A stretch of DNA of 64,000 nucleotides from Mesorhizobium sp. B4-1-4 (GCF_006439395.2 NZ_CP083950.1:5941001-6005000), one strand, 5' to 3'. Positions 35,926-45,333 are shown, numbered from the stretch's first letter. Notes: generated from the sequence alone by a model not told the origin. Numbers and translations are program-made.

Positions 35926-36261
35926 TCACGTTACCAGGGTGATGGTCGATGCGATAAGCATCAGGGCGGCGATGCCGACGAACAGCGCGTAGATGCGCGG
36001 CCGGTCCAGCAGAAGCGCGTTTCCGGAAATCCAGGCCGACGTGGCGCCGCCAAGCGCGAACAGGAAACCGTTGCGATGGCCGAAGGTCATCGACGCGGCC
36101 ATCAGCCCGCCAATGATCAAGGCGCCGAACACGATGATCACGGCGACCGCGTATCTCTCGAAGTCGTTGCCGCTGCCCATGGCCGGCCCGATCGCATTCA
36201 GATTCGGCAGGTCGTCCGGATCGAACGACCCGTATTCGTCTTGCCCCATGGATTCTCGCAT
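35926..36261 (-). CDS. Small membrane protein of unknown function
   Basis: A 111-residue protein: an acidic N-terminus (GQDEYGSFDPDDLPN), then three membrane helices at about 38-57, 66-80 and 90-110. The ATG at 36261 has GGAG 9 nt upstream; an alternative start at 36312 adds 17 residues. No recognised domain. It runs convergently with ggt. Confidence 0.65.
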   Translation of the reverse strand: MRESMGQDEYGSFDPDDLPNLNAIGPAMGSGNDFERYAVAVIIVFGALIIGGLMAASMTFGHRNGFLFALGGATSAWISGNALLLDRPRIYALFVGIAALMLIASTITLVT

Positions 36262-36592
36262 CACTGGTTCTCCGCTGACCGGCAACAAACCATCAACACT
36301 TGCCGAGTGCAACCCGATCGCGCGTCCCTCTCCGCGTTGACCGTCATCTTCAACACGTTCCGGCCGCTCTTGTCACCGATTTTCCGGCTGTCTGGCTCGA
36401 ATGCAACAGGCGTCTGCGCCCGGATTGCACGCCGCCATCCCATTCCTTTTGGGCCGTGTCAGCGGAGAAGGATGGGTGCCGTTGATGAATTCAGCGCCGG
36501 CAGCCTTTTCGCGGCTGCGGCGGGGAGTCGCAGCGCTGCCGGCCTATTCCGGCCCGAGTGCTGATTTGCGGTTACGTGGCGTGACGCGATCT
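36262..36592. other. Intergenic region without supported features
   Basis: I see no convincing gene, hairpin or repeat between the small membrane protein and the next minus-strand gene. The plus-strand open frames here are antisense-like, low in hydrophobic pattern and lack a ribosome site. Confidence 0.4.
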
Positions 36593-37027
36593 CTACCTGG
36601 CGGGCTGCAACGCGAACAATCTGGCCCCGTTCTCCTGGCCCTGCTCGACATAGCCGATGATCTTGAACCAGCGCCCGACATCAGGCCCCTGCAGCCAGCT
36701 GCGCGAATGGACGGGCAGGTTGCCGGCGAGCGCCTGGATATGCCTGATATGCCGTTTGCAGAAGCGAACGGTGGAGCCACGGAAAAAATCGTCCTGCGCG
36801 GCGAACAGCGTATCGGCGGCGTCGCTGTTTTCATGCCAGGCGATGATGGCCACGGCCTTCTCGCCCTCGACAAGCGCGTGCGCCCGGCCTTCCTTCAAAT
36901 TCATCATCAGATTGTCGTAGGCGACCTTGCTGTCCTTGCCGGCCGCCGCGTATTCGTCCGACATCCGCTTGGATAGGCCATGAAAGACATCCTCGAGATC
37001 CCCGAGCGTCGCTGCACGTGCTCTCAT
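36593..37027 (-). CDS. GNAT-like small protein
   Basis: A 144-residue protein starting RARAATLGDLEDVFHGLSKRMSDEY, which resembles the first strand and helix of GNAT acetyltransferases, with a central HALVEGEKAVAIIAWHE strand and RFCKRHIRHIQALAGNLP where a GNAT acetyl-CoA loop would be. The classical Q/R-x-x-G-x-G/A signature is missing. Such degenerate GNAT-like proteins are also known from phage (DUF2833). Function unknown; origin in a mobile element is possible but unproven. Confidence 0.6.
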   Translation of the reverse strand: MRARAATLGDLEDVFHGLSKRMSDEYAAAGKDSKVAYDNLMMNLKEGRAHALVEGEKAVAIIAWHENSDAADTLFAAQDDFFRGSTVRFCKRHIRHIQALAGNLPVHSRSWLQGPDVGRWFKIIGYVEQGQENGARLFALQPAR

Positions 37028-37354
37028 TTCACCTCCTGCAGCCCCGGCAGCGAGTTTGCCCTAGGGATCGCACATCACCAAGCAAATTGAATCCGCTAAG
37101 GGCCTGATGAGAGCAAAGTCGTTTTCAGCGAGCCAGGCCGAGGTGGCGCAGCCAAGCACATCGGTCAAAATGGACTCGGCCCGTTCGTGGTGTATGGAAA
37201 ATGGTCGTTTGCCGAGAACGTCGCGGGCAAATCGACGCTGGGCAAATGCGCTCATGATCTGTGCTTCTACCGTCGCTTTGAAGCTGCCGCGCGCCGAGGT
37301 GCGAGCTGGAGAGGGGAGCTCCGACTGGGGTACGTGGCCTCAAAGAGCACGGCA
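37028..37354. other. Intergenic region, no supported gene
   Basis: A minus-strand frame of 64 codons (37061-37255) is open but has no ribosome site or recognised domain. The stretch has lower GC than both sides and may be a relic. It marks the switch from the ggt neighbourhood to the Tct transport unit. Confidence 0.35.
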
Positions 37355-38446
37355 TCAACGCTGTGGATGTTCTCCGATGTGTCTGCGCCAATCCTCGATG
37401 AATGTACTTCGCTGGATTTCGTCCTGTGCGGCAAGAAGCGCCGGGCCGATGCGGATGGGGCGGCCGATCCCTGAGTCCATCAATGCCTCGGGTCCGTCGA
37501 CCCCGACGGGCAGGGGGGCGTCCTCGGCAAAGAAGAACGAAGCGTCCTTCGCCACCTGCCGGCCGCGAGCCGACAGGAGATAGTCGAGGAACCGCTTACC
37601 GAGACCTGGATGGGCCGCAGCAGCGGGAATCAAGGCGCCCCGCGACAGGATAAGCGCGTAGTCCCGGGGCAGCACGATGCGCAGATCTGGATTGGCGAGC
37701 GCCGCCGCATAGGCGTAGGAGCCGAGCACGTTGTAGGCGATGCTGATCCGCCCCGCTGCAAGCTCGCCAAGCACTTCATTGTTGCAGCAGCGCACGATGG
37801 TTTCCACGCGGCTCAGAGCTTCGAGCAGTCGCCCGTTTGCTGTAGGCGCCTGGCGGGAATCGTAGAATGCCAAAAGGTAGCCGATGCCGGAAGCCTGAAT
37901 ATCGTAGGTTCCTATGCGTGCGCGGTAGGCGTCGGGCTTGCGGCGCAGGAGTTCCAGGAGCGCGTCGTGACTTCTCGGCACATCCTCGGGCGGAACCCGG
38001 CGCCGGTCGTAAACGAACACGACGGGTTCGAATGTGAAACCGAAAACCTCGTCCCGCCAATTCCCCCAGTCTGGCACACTCCGTGTTTCAGGCGAGTCGT
38101 GCCGTTGGGCGCAGCCGTCGTTGGTGAGCCGAACCAACTGGTCGACCGACGAGGAGAGGAGGATGTCAGCCTCGGAGGTCCCCGCTCTGCATGCGTCCCG
38201 TGCCTCGCGGAAAAGATCGTTTGTGACATAGTCTACGTAGTCGATCCGGATGTTAGGGTTGAGTGCCTGGAAATCGCGCAGCAGCGGCCGCATGGCCTCA
38301 AGATCCGTCGCCGCGTGGATGACCAGGCGGCCCGCCTCCTTCGCTGTCGCGGGAAAAGTCTCGCTTTCACCTTCGATGGCGCCGGCAAGGGTCGGGACCA
38401 GCCAGGCGAGCCCGGCGAGCGCGAGGGTGCGGATGTGCGCTGTCAT
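37355..38446 (-). CDS. Orphan periplasmic binding protein of a TctDE/Pgt-type sensor unit
   Basis: A 363-residue exported protein: signal peptide 1-23 (cleavage near TLAGA), then a type 2 periplasmic binding fold like iron/phosphoglycerate binding proteins (RLVIHAATDLEAMRPLLRDFQALNP; ILLSSSVDQL). No permease or ATPase gene is near. Its ATG overlaps the kinase stop by four bases, so it is co-made with the two-component pair, as PgtC is with PgtB/PgtA. I infer a ligand-presenting role for the kinase, not import. Confidence 0.83.
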   Translation of the reverse strand: MTAHIRTLALAGLAWLVPTLAGAIEGESETFPATAKEAGRLVIHAATDLEAMRPLLRDFQALNPNIRIDYVDYVTNDLFREARDACRAGTSEADILLSSSVDQLVRLTNDGCAQRHDSPETRSVPDWGNWRDEVFGFTFEPVVFVYDRRRVPPEDVPRSHDALLELLRRKPDAYRARIGTYDIQASGIGYLLAFYDSRQAPTANGRLLEALSRVETIVRCCNNEVLGELAAGRISIAYNVLGSYAYAAALANPDLRIVLPRDYALILSRGALIPAAAAHPGLGKRFLDYLLSARGRQVAKDASFFFAEDAPLPVGVDGPEALMDSGIGRPIRIGPALLAAQDEIQRSTFIEDWRRHIGEHPQR

Positions 38447-39831
38447 GGCTGCCCTCGCACGAGCGGCAATTCCAGATAGACACAAAACGGCTCGTTTTCA
38501 GATCGCTCGCGGAAACCGAGCTGGCCACGCAGGACCGTCGCGACTTCCGACGCGATGGCGAAACCGAGCCCCGAGGACCCGCGCGCGTCAGGGCTTCGCG
38601 AATAGAAGCGGCTGATGATATTCGGCCAATCAGCCTCCTTGATCCCTGGTCCATCGTCGATCACCTCGATTCGACCGAAATTTTCTCGTTGGCGCACACG
38701 CACCTCCAGTCTGGCGGTCGCGCCATGACGCAGCGCATTGTCGATCACATTGACGATCGCCTCGCGCAGGCTGAGCATGTCGCCCATCGCCATGAGGTCT
38801 TCATCCGCGGGTTCGAAGGAGACGATCATGTCGGGATCCACCGTGATCGGGACGGCGTTGCGAAATGCCATGCGTGCGACATCGTTCAGCGAGACGGGCA
38901 CGAGCTGGACTGAGTCGAAGCGGTGGATCACCATTGCATGGTTGAGAAGCTGATTAGTGAAGCCGGTTAGTTCGATGGTGCGGCTTTGAACGCGCTTCAG
39001 GTGACGGCGATCTTCCGGCGCAAGCCTCTGCTCGTCTATCAGGCTCACCTGGGCGGAAAGCGCCGTCAGCGGCGTGCGGATCTGGTGGGCGCTGTCGGCG
39101 ATGTAGCGCTGCAGCAGTTTAATGCGCTCGTCAAGGCGGATGATGAAGTAGTTGATGGACGTCACGAAGGGAGACAGTTCGTCGGGCACCGCGACAGTGA
39201 GGGGTGTAAGATCCTGCGGGTCGCGCTGCCGGAGCGCGGCGGCGAGGTCATCGACTGGTCGCAGCGAGTAACGCACCGCCAGCGCTGTCCCGGCGACGGC
39301 AAAGAGGCTCATCAGCGCGACCAGCATCGTCGCCCGCGCCGTCAGCTCCGAGGCAAGCGCATGGCGGGCCTCGACGGTCTGTGCCACGACGACATAGGCC
39401 CAGCCCGGCCCTTCGGGCATGCTCATGGCGTGCGACACGGTTACGGTGCGCACCGGGGCGCCCAGATAGGCGTCATCGCCGAAGATGGGGGCGGCGCGGC
39501 TCGCGGAAAGGTCCGCCTTGGCGGCCAGATCGGCATAGCCGGTCAGGGTCGCGCCCGAAGGATCGATGACCCTGTAGAAGATGCGGTCGTCATTGGCGAG
39601 CCCGAGGATTTCGAAAGCCGAGGGCGGAAGGACGAAGCGGAGATTTCCGTCGGCGACGCTGAGGCTCTCGCTCATCTGGAAGGCCGCGCCGAGGAGCAGC
39701 CGGTCATAGGCATCGTCGGCGGCGGCGCGCGCGTAAATCCAGGCGGCGGTGATGAGCGTTCCCGCACCCAGCGCCAGAACGACGCCGACGCGCCGCATGA
39801 GGCGGGAGAACAACGAACTTCTATGCGGCAT
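38443..39831 (-). CDS. TctE-like sensor histidine kinase
   Basis: A 462-residue kinase: membrane helix about 14-35, a periplasmic domain of the 2CSK_N type (residues about 36-160), second helix about 167-187, HAMP-like linker, and phosphoacceptor His249 in SAHQIRTPL (the Gln after His is typical for TctE). Asn in NVIDNALRHG, then DDGPGIKEADW and SSGLGFAIA complete the ATPase. Overlaps the regulator gene by 11 bp and the binding-protein gene by four. Probably controls the divergent tctCBA genes in response to a tricarboxylate. Confidence 0.92.
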   Translation of the reverse strand: MPHRSSLFSRLMRRVGVVLALGAGTLITAAWIYARAAADDAYDRLLLGAAFQMSESLSVADGNLRFVLPPSAFEILGLANDDRIFYRVIDPSGATLTGYADLAAKADLSASRAAPIFGDDAYLGAPVRTVTVSHAMSMPEGPGWAYVVVAQTVEARHALASELTARATMLVALMSLFAVAGTALAVRYSLRPVDDLAAALRQRDPQDLTPLTVAVPDELSPFVTSINYFIIRLDERIKLLQRYIADSAHQIRTPLTALSAQVSLIDEQRLAPEDRRHLKRVQSRTIELTGFTNQLLNHAMVIHRFDSVQLVPVSLNDVARMAFRNAVPITVDPDMIVSFEPADEDLMAMGDMLSLREAIVNVIDNALRHGATARLEVRVRQRENFGRIEVIDDGPGIKEADWPNIISRFYSRSPDARGSSGLGFAIASEVATVLRGQLGFRERSENEPFCVYLELPLVRGQP

Positions 39832-40513
39832 CGTCGGAGACCAGTTGATAGCCGCTGCCCCTCAGCGTGACGATCCGCGCGCGCGCGCCTTCCAGTTTCT
39901 TGCGCAGGCGCCCGATATAAAGTTCGATTGCGTTCTCGCCCGCGGCCTCCTCGAAGCCGAACAACTGGTCCAGCAGTTCATCCTTGCTGAAGACCTTGCC
40001 GGGGCGCGAAGCGAGGATCTCGAGCAAGACGATCTCGCGGCGCTTAAGCTGGATCTCGCGCTTGCCTACCATCACATTGCGGTTGGCGCGGTCGAGGCTG
40101 ATATCGCCGCAGATGATGACGTTGGTCGGCTCGCCGCCGCTTCGCCGTCGCAGAAGGACACGCGCCCTTGCCTCCAACTCGCGAAAGTCGAAAGGCTTGA
40201 CCAGATAGTCGTCGGCGCCGAGATCGAGCGCGCTGACCCGGTCGTCCACCTCGGAGCGGGCCGTCAGCACGAGGACGGGGACGCCGCTCCCGGACTGGCG
40301 CAGCTTCCTGAGGATGGAGAAGCCGTCGACGCCGGGGAGCATGACGTCGAGGATGACGAGGTCGTATTCGGTGAAGCTCAGGATTTCGGATGCGGCAACC
40401 CCATCGGTCTCCCAGTCGACGGTGTGGCCCGTCTGCTGAAAGCGCCGGCTAATGGCTTCGCCCACGTCATGAGTGTCTTCGACCAAGAGAATACGCACGC
40501 GCCATGATCGCAT
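39821..40513 (-). CDS. TctD-like OmpR-family response regulator
   Basis: A 230-residue regulator with receiver (Asp12/13 pocket, phosphoacceptor Asp56 in VILDVMLPG, Lys in YLVKPF) and a complete winged helix (IQLKRREIVLLEIL, AIELYIGRLRKKLEGA, GSGYQLV), unlike the regulator at 3819-4421. The start at 40513 gives the family length, though no good ribosome site is visible; a GTG at 40501 is an alternative. First gene of the three-gene unit and divergent from tctC. Confidence 0.9.
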   Translation of the reverse strand: MRSWRVRILLVEDTHDVGEAISRRFQQTGHTVDWETDGVAASEILSFTEYDLVILDVMLPGVDGFSILRKLRQSGSGVPVLVLTARSEVDDRVSALDLGADDYLVKPFDFRELEARARVLLRRRSGGEPTNVIICGDISLDRANRNVMVGKREIQLKRREIVLLEILASRPGKVFSKDELLDQLFGFEEAAGENAIELYIGRLRKKLEGARARIVTLRGSGYQLVSDDAA

Positions 40514-40749
40514 GGGTCCGTGCCGCCAACAAGTTGATGAAGGGACGCGCTCACAGCTGCGGCAAAGGCGTGACAGGATGGTGACAGGAACGCGGGCTAG
40601 TGTGATCGTGCCGGCCCGGTGGAGAGCGAAGGGGCCGGTCGGGGAGGAAATCGGACATGTCCACTGATACGCCAGGCCCAATGGCCTGATGTAGCAGTCG
40701 GCGTGCGGAATTTTCTCGCCACCGCTCAAAATCCCGTGGGAGGAACCCT

Positions 40750-41724
40750 ATGAAGCAAGTTTTCAGCAGTGCCCTTTTTGGCGCGGCGATGGCCGCTCTG
40801 GCATTTGCAGCATCCGCACAGGCGGAACCGACGAAGCCGGAATGCCTTGCCGGCGCCAAGCCCGGCGGCGGCTTCGACTTGACCTGCCGACTTGCGGCCA
40901 ATGCTCTGCTCGAGACGAAGCAGATTTCCAAGCCCATGGCCGTCACCTACATGGAAGGCGGAGTCGGCGCCGTCGCTTACAACCACGTCATCGGCAAGCG
41001 CGGCAAGGACGGCAACGTGATCACCGCGGCGTCTTCCGGATCAGCGCTGCTCCTCGCCCAGGGCAAGTTCGGCCAGTATGATGAGAACGCCGTGCGCTGG
41101 CTCGGTGCGCTCGGCGCCGACTATGGCGTGCTCGTCGTCGCGGCGGATTCGCCCTACAAGACCCTCGGCGAACTGGTCGAGGCCTACAAGGCCGATCCGG
41201 CTAGCTTTGCAATTGCCGGTGGCGGCGCCGTGGGCTCGCAGGACTGGATGAAGGGTTCACTGCTCGCCAAGGCGGCCGGCCAGGAGCCCAAATCCATGCG
41301 CTATGTCGCGCTTGAAGGCGGTGGCGCGGTTCTGACCGCCCTCGAAGGCGGCCATGTGAAAGTCGGTTCGGGCGATGCGGCGGAGATGGTCAAGCACCAT
41401 GTTGCCGGCAAGGTCCGCATCCTTGCGGTCATGTCGCCGGAACGTCTGCCGGGTGATCTTGCGAATGTTCCGACCGCCCATGAACAAGGCTTCGACATCG
41501 ATTGGCCGGTCTGGCGCGGCTACTATGTCGGCAAGGACGTCTCGGATGCGGATTACGACTGGTGGGTGGATGCTTTCAAGAAAGCTTCCAAAACGTCGGA
41601 ATTCGCCAAGGAGCGTGAAGCGCGGGGCCTGTTCGAGTTCACCCTGCTTGGCAAGGACTTCGAGGAGCGCGTGAAGACGGATGTCGCCCGCTTCAAGATC
41701 CTCGCCAAGGAAGCCGGCATGTAG
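40750..41724 (+). CDS. tctC: Tripartite tricarboxylate transporter binding protein TctC
   Basis: A 324-residue periplasmic TctC/Bug-fold protein with a signal peptide cleaved after AQA (residue 25). CLAGAKPGGGFDLTCRLAANALLE is the Bug-family start where the ligand carboxylates bind. GSGDAAEMVKHHVAGKVRILAVMSPERLP follows in domain 2. It captures a citrate-like acid for TctAB. GGGAGGAACC precedes the ATG. Divergent from the two-component genes across 236 bp. Confidence 0.93.
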   Translation: MKQVFSSALFGAAMAALAFAASAQAEPTKPECLAGAKPGGGFDLTCRLAANALLETKQISKPMAVTYMEGGVGAVAYNHVIGKRGKDGNVITAASSGSALLLAQGKFGQYDENAVRWLGALGADYGVLVVAADSPYKTLGELVEAYKADPASFAIAGGGAVGSQDWMKGSLLAKAAGQEPKSMRYVALEGGGAVLTALEGGHVKVGSGDAAEMVKHHVAGKVRILAVMSPERLPGDLANVPTAHEQGFDIDWPVWRGYYVGKDVSDADYDWWVDAFKKASKTSEFAKEREARGLFEFTLLGKDFEERVKTDVARFKILAKEAGM

Positions 41725-41855
41725 TGCGACGCCCTCGCAGGCTCCCGTCAAGACACAAGGCGGACGACCCTCGCCATCGGCATGCCGATGGCGAGGGCGG
41801 AAAGCGAGGAAGGCAGCGGACAGCGGCCGCGGTCTCGGAAAATAAAGGAATACCC

Positions 41856-42329
41856 ATGTCTGATGAATCGCATCCCTCTCCGCGGGCCGTGCAGGTGATC
41901 GGCCGCAGCGCCGCCATATGTCTGCTCGCGCTTGCCGTCGCCTACGGTATTGGCGGAAGCGTCATCGAATACTCCTTCTCCTCCGATCCCCTAGGCCCGC
42001 GGGTCTTTCCCATAGCGCTCGCCGTGGTGCTCGGCCTGCTTGCCGTCTGGTATTTCTTCTCGCCTGGCTCCGCGGAGGGGTTTCCGTCCGGCGCTCTGCT
42101 TGCCCGCGTGCTCGCGCTGCCGGTTCTCCTGGTCGTTTCCGTCGTCCTGTTCGAACCGGCAGGCTTTGCCGTTTCCATTTTCGTCCTAACGCTCGGCTCC
42201 GCACTTATCTTCGGAGCGTCGCCGGGTAAGGCGCTCATCGGAGCGGCCGGCCATGCCACCCTCTGGTGGGTCGTCTTCTCCTACCTGCTGGAAGTCTACC
42301 TGCCGTCCGGCACGCTCTTCGGACGCTGA
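41856..42329 (+). CDS. tctB: Tripartite tricarboxylate transporter small subunit TctB
   Basis: A 157-residue membrane protein with four helices (about 18-36, 48-66, 85-105, 110-150 as a split pair) and the DPLGPRVFP motif after helix 1 that marks the family. It supports the large subunit TctA. The ATG at 41856 follows AAAGGAATACCC; the frame is open upstream but reads as non-coding. Confidence 0.9.
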   Translation: MSDESHPSPRAVQVIGRSAAICLLALAVAYGIGGSVIEYSFSSDPLGPRVFPIALAVVLGLLAVWYFFSPGSAEGFPSGALLARVLALPVLLVVSVVLFEPAGFAVSIFVLTLGSALIFGASPGKALIGAAGHATLWWVVFSYLLEVYLPSGTLFGR

Positions 42330-42356
42330 GGCAAGGTCGGATCGGAAAGGTTAATC

Positions 42357-43865
42357 ATGAACCTCGAATATCTCTGGCAGGGTTTTGCGGTCGCTCTGAC
42401 CGGACAGAACCTGCTCATCGGCTTCATCGGCTGCTTCATCGGTACGCTCGTCGGCGCACTGCCAGCCATTGGCCCCATCAACGGCATAGCCCTGCTGCTT
42501 CCCATTGCCTATACGATGGGCCTGCCAGCGGAGAGCACCATGATCCTGCTCGCGGCGATCTATTGCGGCGCCGAATATGGCGGCCGCATTTCCTCGATCT
42601 TGCTGAATGTGCCAGGGGATGCCGGCGCCGTCATGACGGCAATGGACGGCTATCCCATGGCACGCCAGGGACGCGCGGGAGAAGCACTCGCCCTCTCCGG
42701 CATCGCCTCCTTCGTGGGCGGCATACTCGGTTCCATCGGCTTGGCGCTGTTCGCGCCCCTGCTGGCCGGTCTGGCGATCGGTTTTGGTCCCGCCGAATAC
42801 TTCGTGCTGATGATGTTTGCCTTTGCGACGCTGGGTTCGATGGTCGGCAGCTATCCTGCAAAGACGCTCATCGGCTGCACGCTCGGTCTGATGCTGGCAA
42901 CGGTCGGTCTCGACGCAACGTCTGGGGCCTACCGCTTCACCTTCAACGAGCCGGAGCTTGGCGACGGCATCGAGTTCGTCGTGCTCGTCATCGGCTTGTT
43001 CTCGATCTCCGAAGCGCTGATCATCCTGGAAAACCAAGGGCGTGGCATGACTGTAATCCGCGAACTGGGTCGGATGACCGCACGGATGAGCGATATCGTG
43101 AAGTGCACCGGCACGACCTTGCGCAGCTCGTTCATCGGCTTCGTCATCGGTATTCTGCCGGGTACGGGCGCCTCGGTCTCGAGCGCCATCTCCTACACGA
43201 CGGCCAAGCGCTTGTCCGACACCGAAGGGACCTTCGGCAAGGGCGACGTGCGTGGTCTCGCCGCCCCCGAAGCGGCCAACAACGCGACGGCGTGCGGCGC
43301 CTTCGTGCCTATGTTGACGCTCGGTGTTCCCGGTTCGGGCACCACCGCCGTCATGCTTGGCGCACTGATGCTCTACAACATCCAGCCGGGCCCTATGCTA
43401 CTCACCGAACGGCCCGAGATCGTGGGCGGTCTCGTCGCCTCGCTCTTTGTAGGCAACCTGATCCTGCTGGCACTCAACCTGCCGCTCGTGCAGATATTCG
43501 CTCGCGTCCTGACCGTGCCTAACTGGCTGCTCGTGCCGGGCATCTTGGTCCTGTCGATCGTCGGCGTCTATTCCACTCACTCGTCGGTCTTCTCGATCTT
43601 CCTGATGATGAGCATCGGCATGGTGGGTTGGCTCCTGCGTAAGGCGGGCTTCGAGATGGCGCCGATCATCCTCGGCTTCGTACTGGGCCGGCTGATGGAG
43701 GTGAACCTGCGCAATGCTTTGGCGATCAGCGGAGGTGATCCGTCTATCCTCTTCAGCAGTACCATCTGCAACCTGCTCTGGGTTCTGGCCGCGGCCGTCG
43801 CCATCGTGCCTTTCTACCTGTCGCGGCGTTCCCGCCGGCGCAAGATGCTGATGGCCACCGAATGA
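42357..43865 (+). CDS. tctA: Tripartite tricarboxylate transporter large subunit TctA
   Basis: A 502-residue permease with about twelve helices. Family signatures are intact: FIGTLVGALPAIGPINGIALLLPI (residues about 25-48), YGGRISSILLNVPGDAGAVMTAMDGYPMA, and GILPGTGASVSSAISY in the second half. It moves the TctC-bound acid with Na+ or H+. AAAGG is 8 nt upstream and the gene starts 27 bp after tctB. Confidence 0.95.
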   Translation: MNLEYLWQGFAVALTGQNLLIGFIGCFIGTLVGALPAIGPINGIALLLPIAYTMGLPAESTMILLAAIYCGAEYGGRISSILLNVPGDAGAVMTAMDGYPMARQGRAGEALALSGIASFVGGILGSIGLALFAPLLAGLAIGFGPAEYFVLMMFAFATLGSMVGSYPAKTLIGCTLGLMLATVGLDATSGAYRFTFNEPELGDGIEFVVLVIGLFSISEALIILENQGRGMTVIRELGRMTARMSDIVKCTGTTLRSSFIGFVIGILPGTGASVSSAISYTTAKRLSDTEGTFGKGDVRGLAAPEAANNATACGAFVPMLTLGVPGSGTTAVMLGALMLYNIQPGPMLLTERPEIVGGLVASLFVGNLILLALNLPLVQIFARVLTVPNWLLVPGILVLSIVGVYSTHSSVFSIFLMMSIGMVGWLLRKAGFEMAPIILGFVLGRLMEVNLRNALAISGGDPSILFSSTICNLLWVLAAAVAIVPFYLSRRSRRRKMLMATE

Positions 43866-43871
43866 GGGGGC

Positions 43872-43902
43872 CGCCAGGCGAGCGGCGCCTTACTGCCTGG
43901 CG
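43872..43902 (+). terminator. Hairpin after tctA
   Basis: CGCCAGGC (43872-43879) pairs with GCCTGGCG (43895-43902) around a 15-nt loop, 7 bp after the tctA stop. No T run follows; termination would need Rho or is weak. Confidence 0.5.
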
Positions 43903-44271
43903 CGGACTGGCACGTCCCGATCAAGGTGTGGCGATATTCTGGGCCGCGCCTCAGCCCGAATTGCGTAGGCAGTGACCCGGCCGACCATGCGCTTCGTGCG
44001 GTGAAGACGCGCCCGAGCAGCAGAGTTGCACCGAGTTCCATTGATGCTCGACCCGTCAGCTCACGCGGATATCGAACCGTTGCGCTCCATCTATCCGAGT
44101 TCGGGGTTGGGCGCCGATGGGCGGAACGGGATCGAGCAACTGCTTGCCGTCGTCAACGACAACAATGGCAAGCATACCGGCCAGCGCGCGGGTGGGAATC
44201 TGTCATGTGTCAACCTTCGGTCTCCAGATATTCCAGAGATACCCCGTTGCCATTCAATGGGTCGGTTTCCA
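43903..44271. other. Intergenic region, no supported gene
   Basis: Between tctA and the convergent GntR gene. Open frames on the plus strand (44026 onward) extend as antisense of the GntR gene. Nothing looks like a known protein, although the length is greater than usual for this window. Confidence 0.35.
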
Positions 44272-45168
44272 TCATTCATTAAGTCCAATCAGCGAACGTA
44301 TCAGCGTTGCTCTTGCCGAAGCCAGATGCGCTTCGCAGGCTCGCTCAATTCGCTCGGAGTCGCGGCTTTCAAGGGCGTCGATATAGGCGAGATGCTCAAG
44401 GATCGCCGCTTGGTTGCGCTGCTTTTCGTCCCGCTTGTTCCACTGATAATGGTAGTGAAAAATGAAGGTAATGATGTCATAGAAATCGTCGATAAAGCGG
44501 TTCGGCGAAGCTTCGTTTATGAGCCGATGAAACCGGTTGTCGAGACCGGAGAAGTCGTGAAAGCGGCTTTCAATCCGCTTCAGCAGTTCGGTATGCGCGC
44601 TCTTGAGCGCGGCGAGTTTTCCCCACAGAGGAGAGTTGTCAGGCTGCCTCGAAAACAAATGCGCCGATCGTAACTCGAACATCACCCGGATCTCGAACAG
44701 CTCGAGGGCGAAGTCTTCGGTGAAGCCCTTGAATAGCCAGCCGGTATTCGGCCTTTTTTCGAGCAATCCAAATCGGCTAAAGCGAATGAGGAACTCGCGA
44801 ATTCCATTGGTCGCAACACCGAATTGCCGCGCAAGCTCAAGTTCGTTGATGCTGGTGCCGGGTCTGGTGTCACCCCGCAGCATCCACTCCATGAACTGCT
44901 GTTCGACGTGCTTGGCTCGGGACGTGGTTTCGTCGTCGGGATAGTAGTCGCTATCCTCCACCGCGCGGCCTGCCATCCTGACGCCGCTGCGCTCGGCGAT
45001 GAGTTGGCGGTGAGCAAGTTCTTGCAGAACCTTTCGGACGGTCGTGCGGCTTACTCCCACTCGCCGTCTGAGCTCATTTTCGGAAGGCAATTCGCCGGTC
45101 AATTGTCCATCGCGCAGCATGGTGACAGCGCGGTTGAAAGCCTTCTTGTAGACAGTATCGGTCCGCAT
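44272..45168 (-). CDS. GntR-family regulator with two winged-helix domains and FCD domain
   Basis: A 298-residue protein with two DNA-binding domains: the first at about 10-68 (LPSENELRRRVGVSRTTVRK, then VLQELAHRQLIAERSGVR) and the second at about 88-150 (ELELARQFGVATNGIREFLI then RFGLLEKRPNTGW). Residues about 155-290 form an all-helical FadR-C (FCD) ligand domain with DFSGLDNRFHRLI and a late EAHL metal/ligand His. Most GntR regulators have one winged helix. It is divergent from the sugar ABC genes and has a large dyad in the shared promoter, so it probably controls them in response to a sugar acid or related compound. Confidence 0.88.
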   Translation of the reverse strand: MRTDTVYKKAFNRAVTMLRDGQLTGELPSENELRRRVGVSRTTVRKVLQELAHRQLIAERSGVRMAGRAVEDSDYYPDDETTSRAKHVEQQFMEWMLRGDTRPGTSINELELARQFGVATNGIREFLIRFSRFGLLEKRPNTGWLFKGFTEDFALELFEIRVMFELRSAHLFSRQPDNSPLWGKLAALKSAHTELLKRIESRFHDFSGLDNRFHRLINEASPNRFIDDFYDIITFIFHYHYQWNKRDEKQRNQAAILEHLAYIDALESRDSERIERACEAHLASARATLIRSLIGLNE

Positions 45169-45210
45169 TGGACTTCCCTCTGAGCAACCTTGTCCTTTTT
45201 AGCATGAACT

Positions 45211-45265
45211 TTATCCATAAAAAACAACTTGACCAAGGGGCAAGTTGTTTGTTTTTTATCGATAA
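45211..45265. promoter_or_regulatory. Extended AT-rich dyad, probable GntR operator
   Basis: The left arm starts TTATCCATAAAAAACA and the right arm, read on the other strand, starts TTATCGATAAAAAACA; the arms continue as ACTTG / (AACA)ACTTG with a 4-nt insertion, around a 9-nt centre (45232-45240). It lies midway between the divergent GntR gene and the ABC permease gene. Length and symmetry suggest two bound dimers or one regulator with two DNA-binding domains per chain. Confidence 0.7.
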
Positions 45266-45333
45266 GAGGAAGCTAAAATACAGCCTTGGTTCTGACGCCC
45301 CAAGCTTACGCAAGCCTGGGCGGGGAGGGGGTT

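Noticed and set aside
37061..37255. Small minus-strand frame of 64 codons
   Set aside because: No ribosome site, no similarity I recognise, and lower-GC relic-like surroundings; kept only as a note on the gap.
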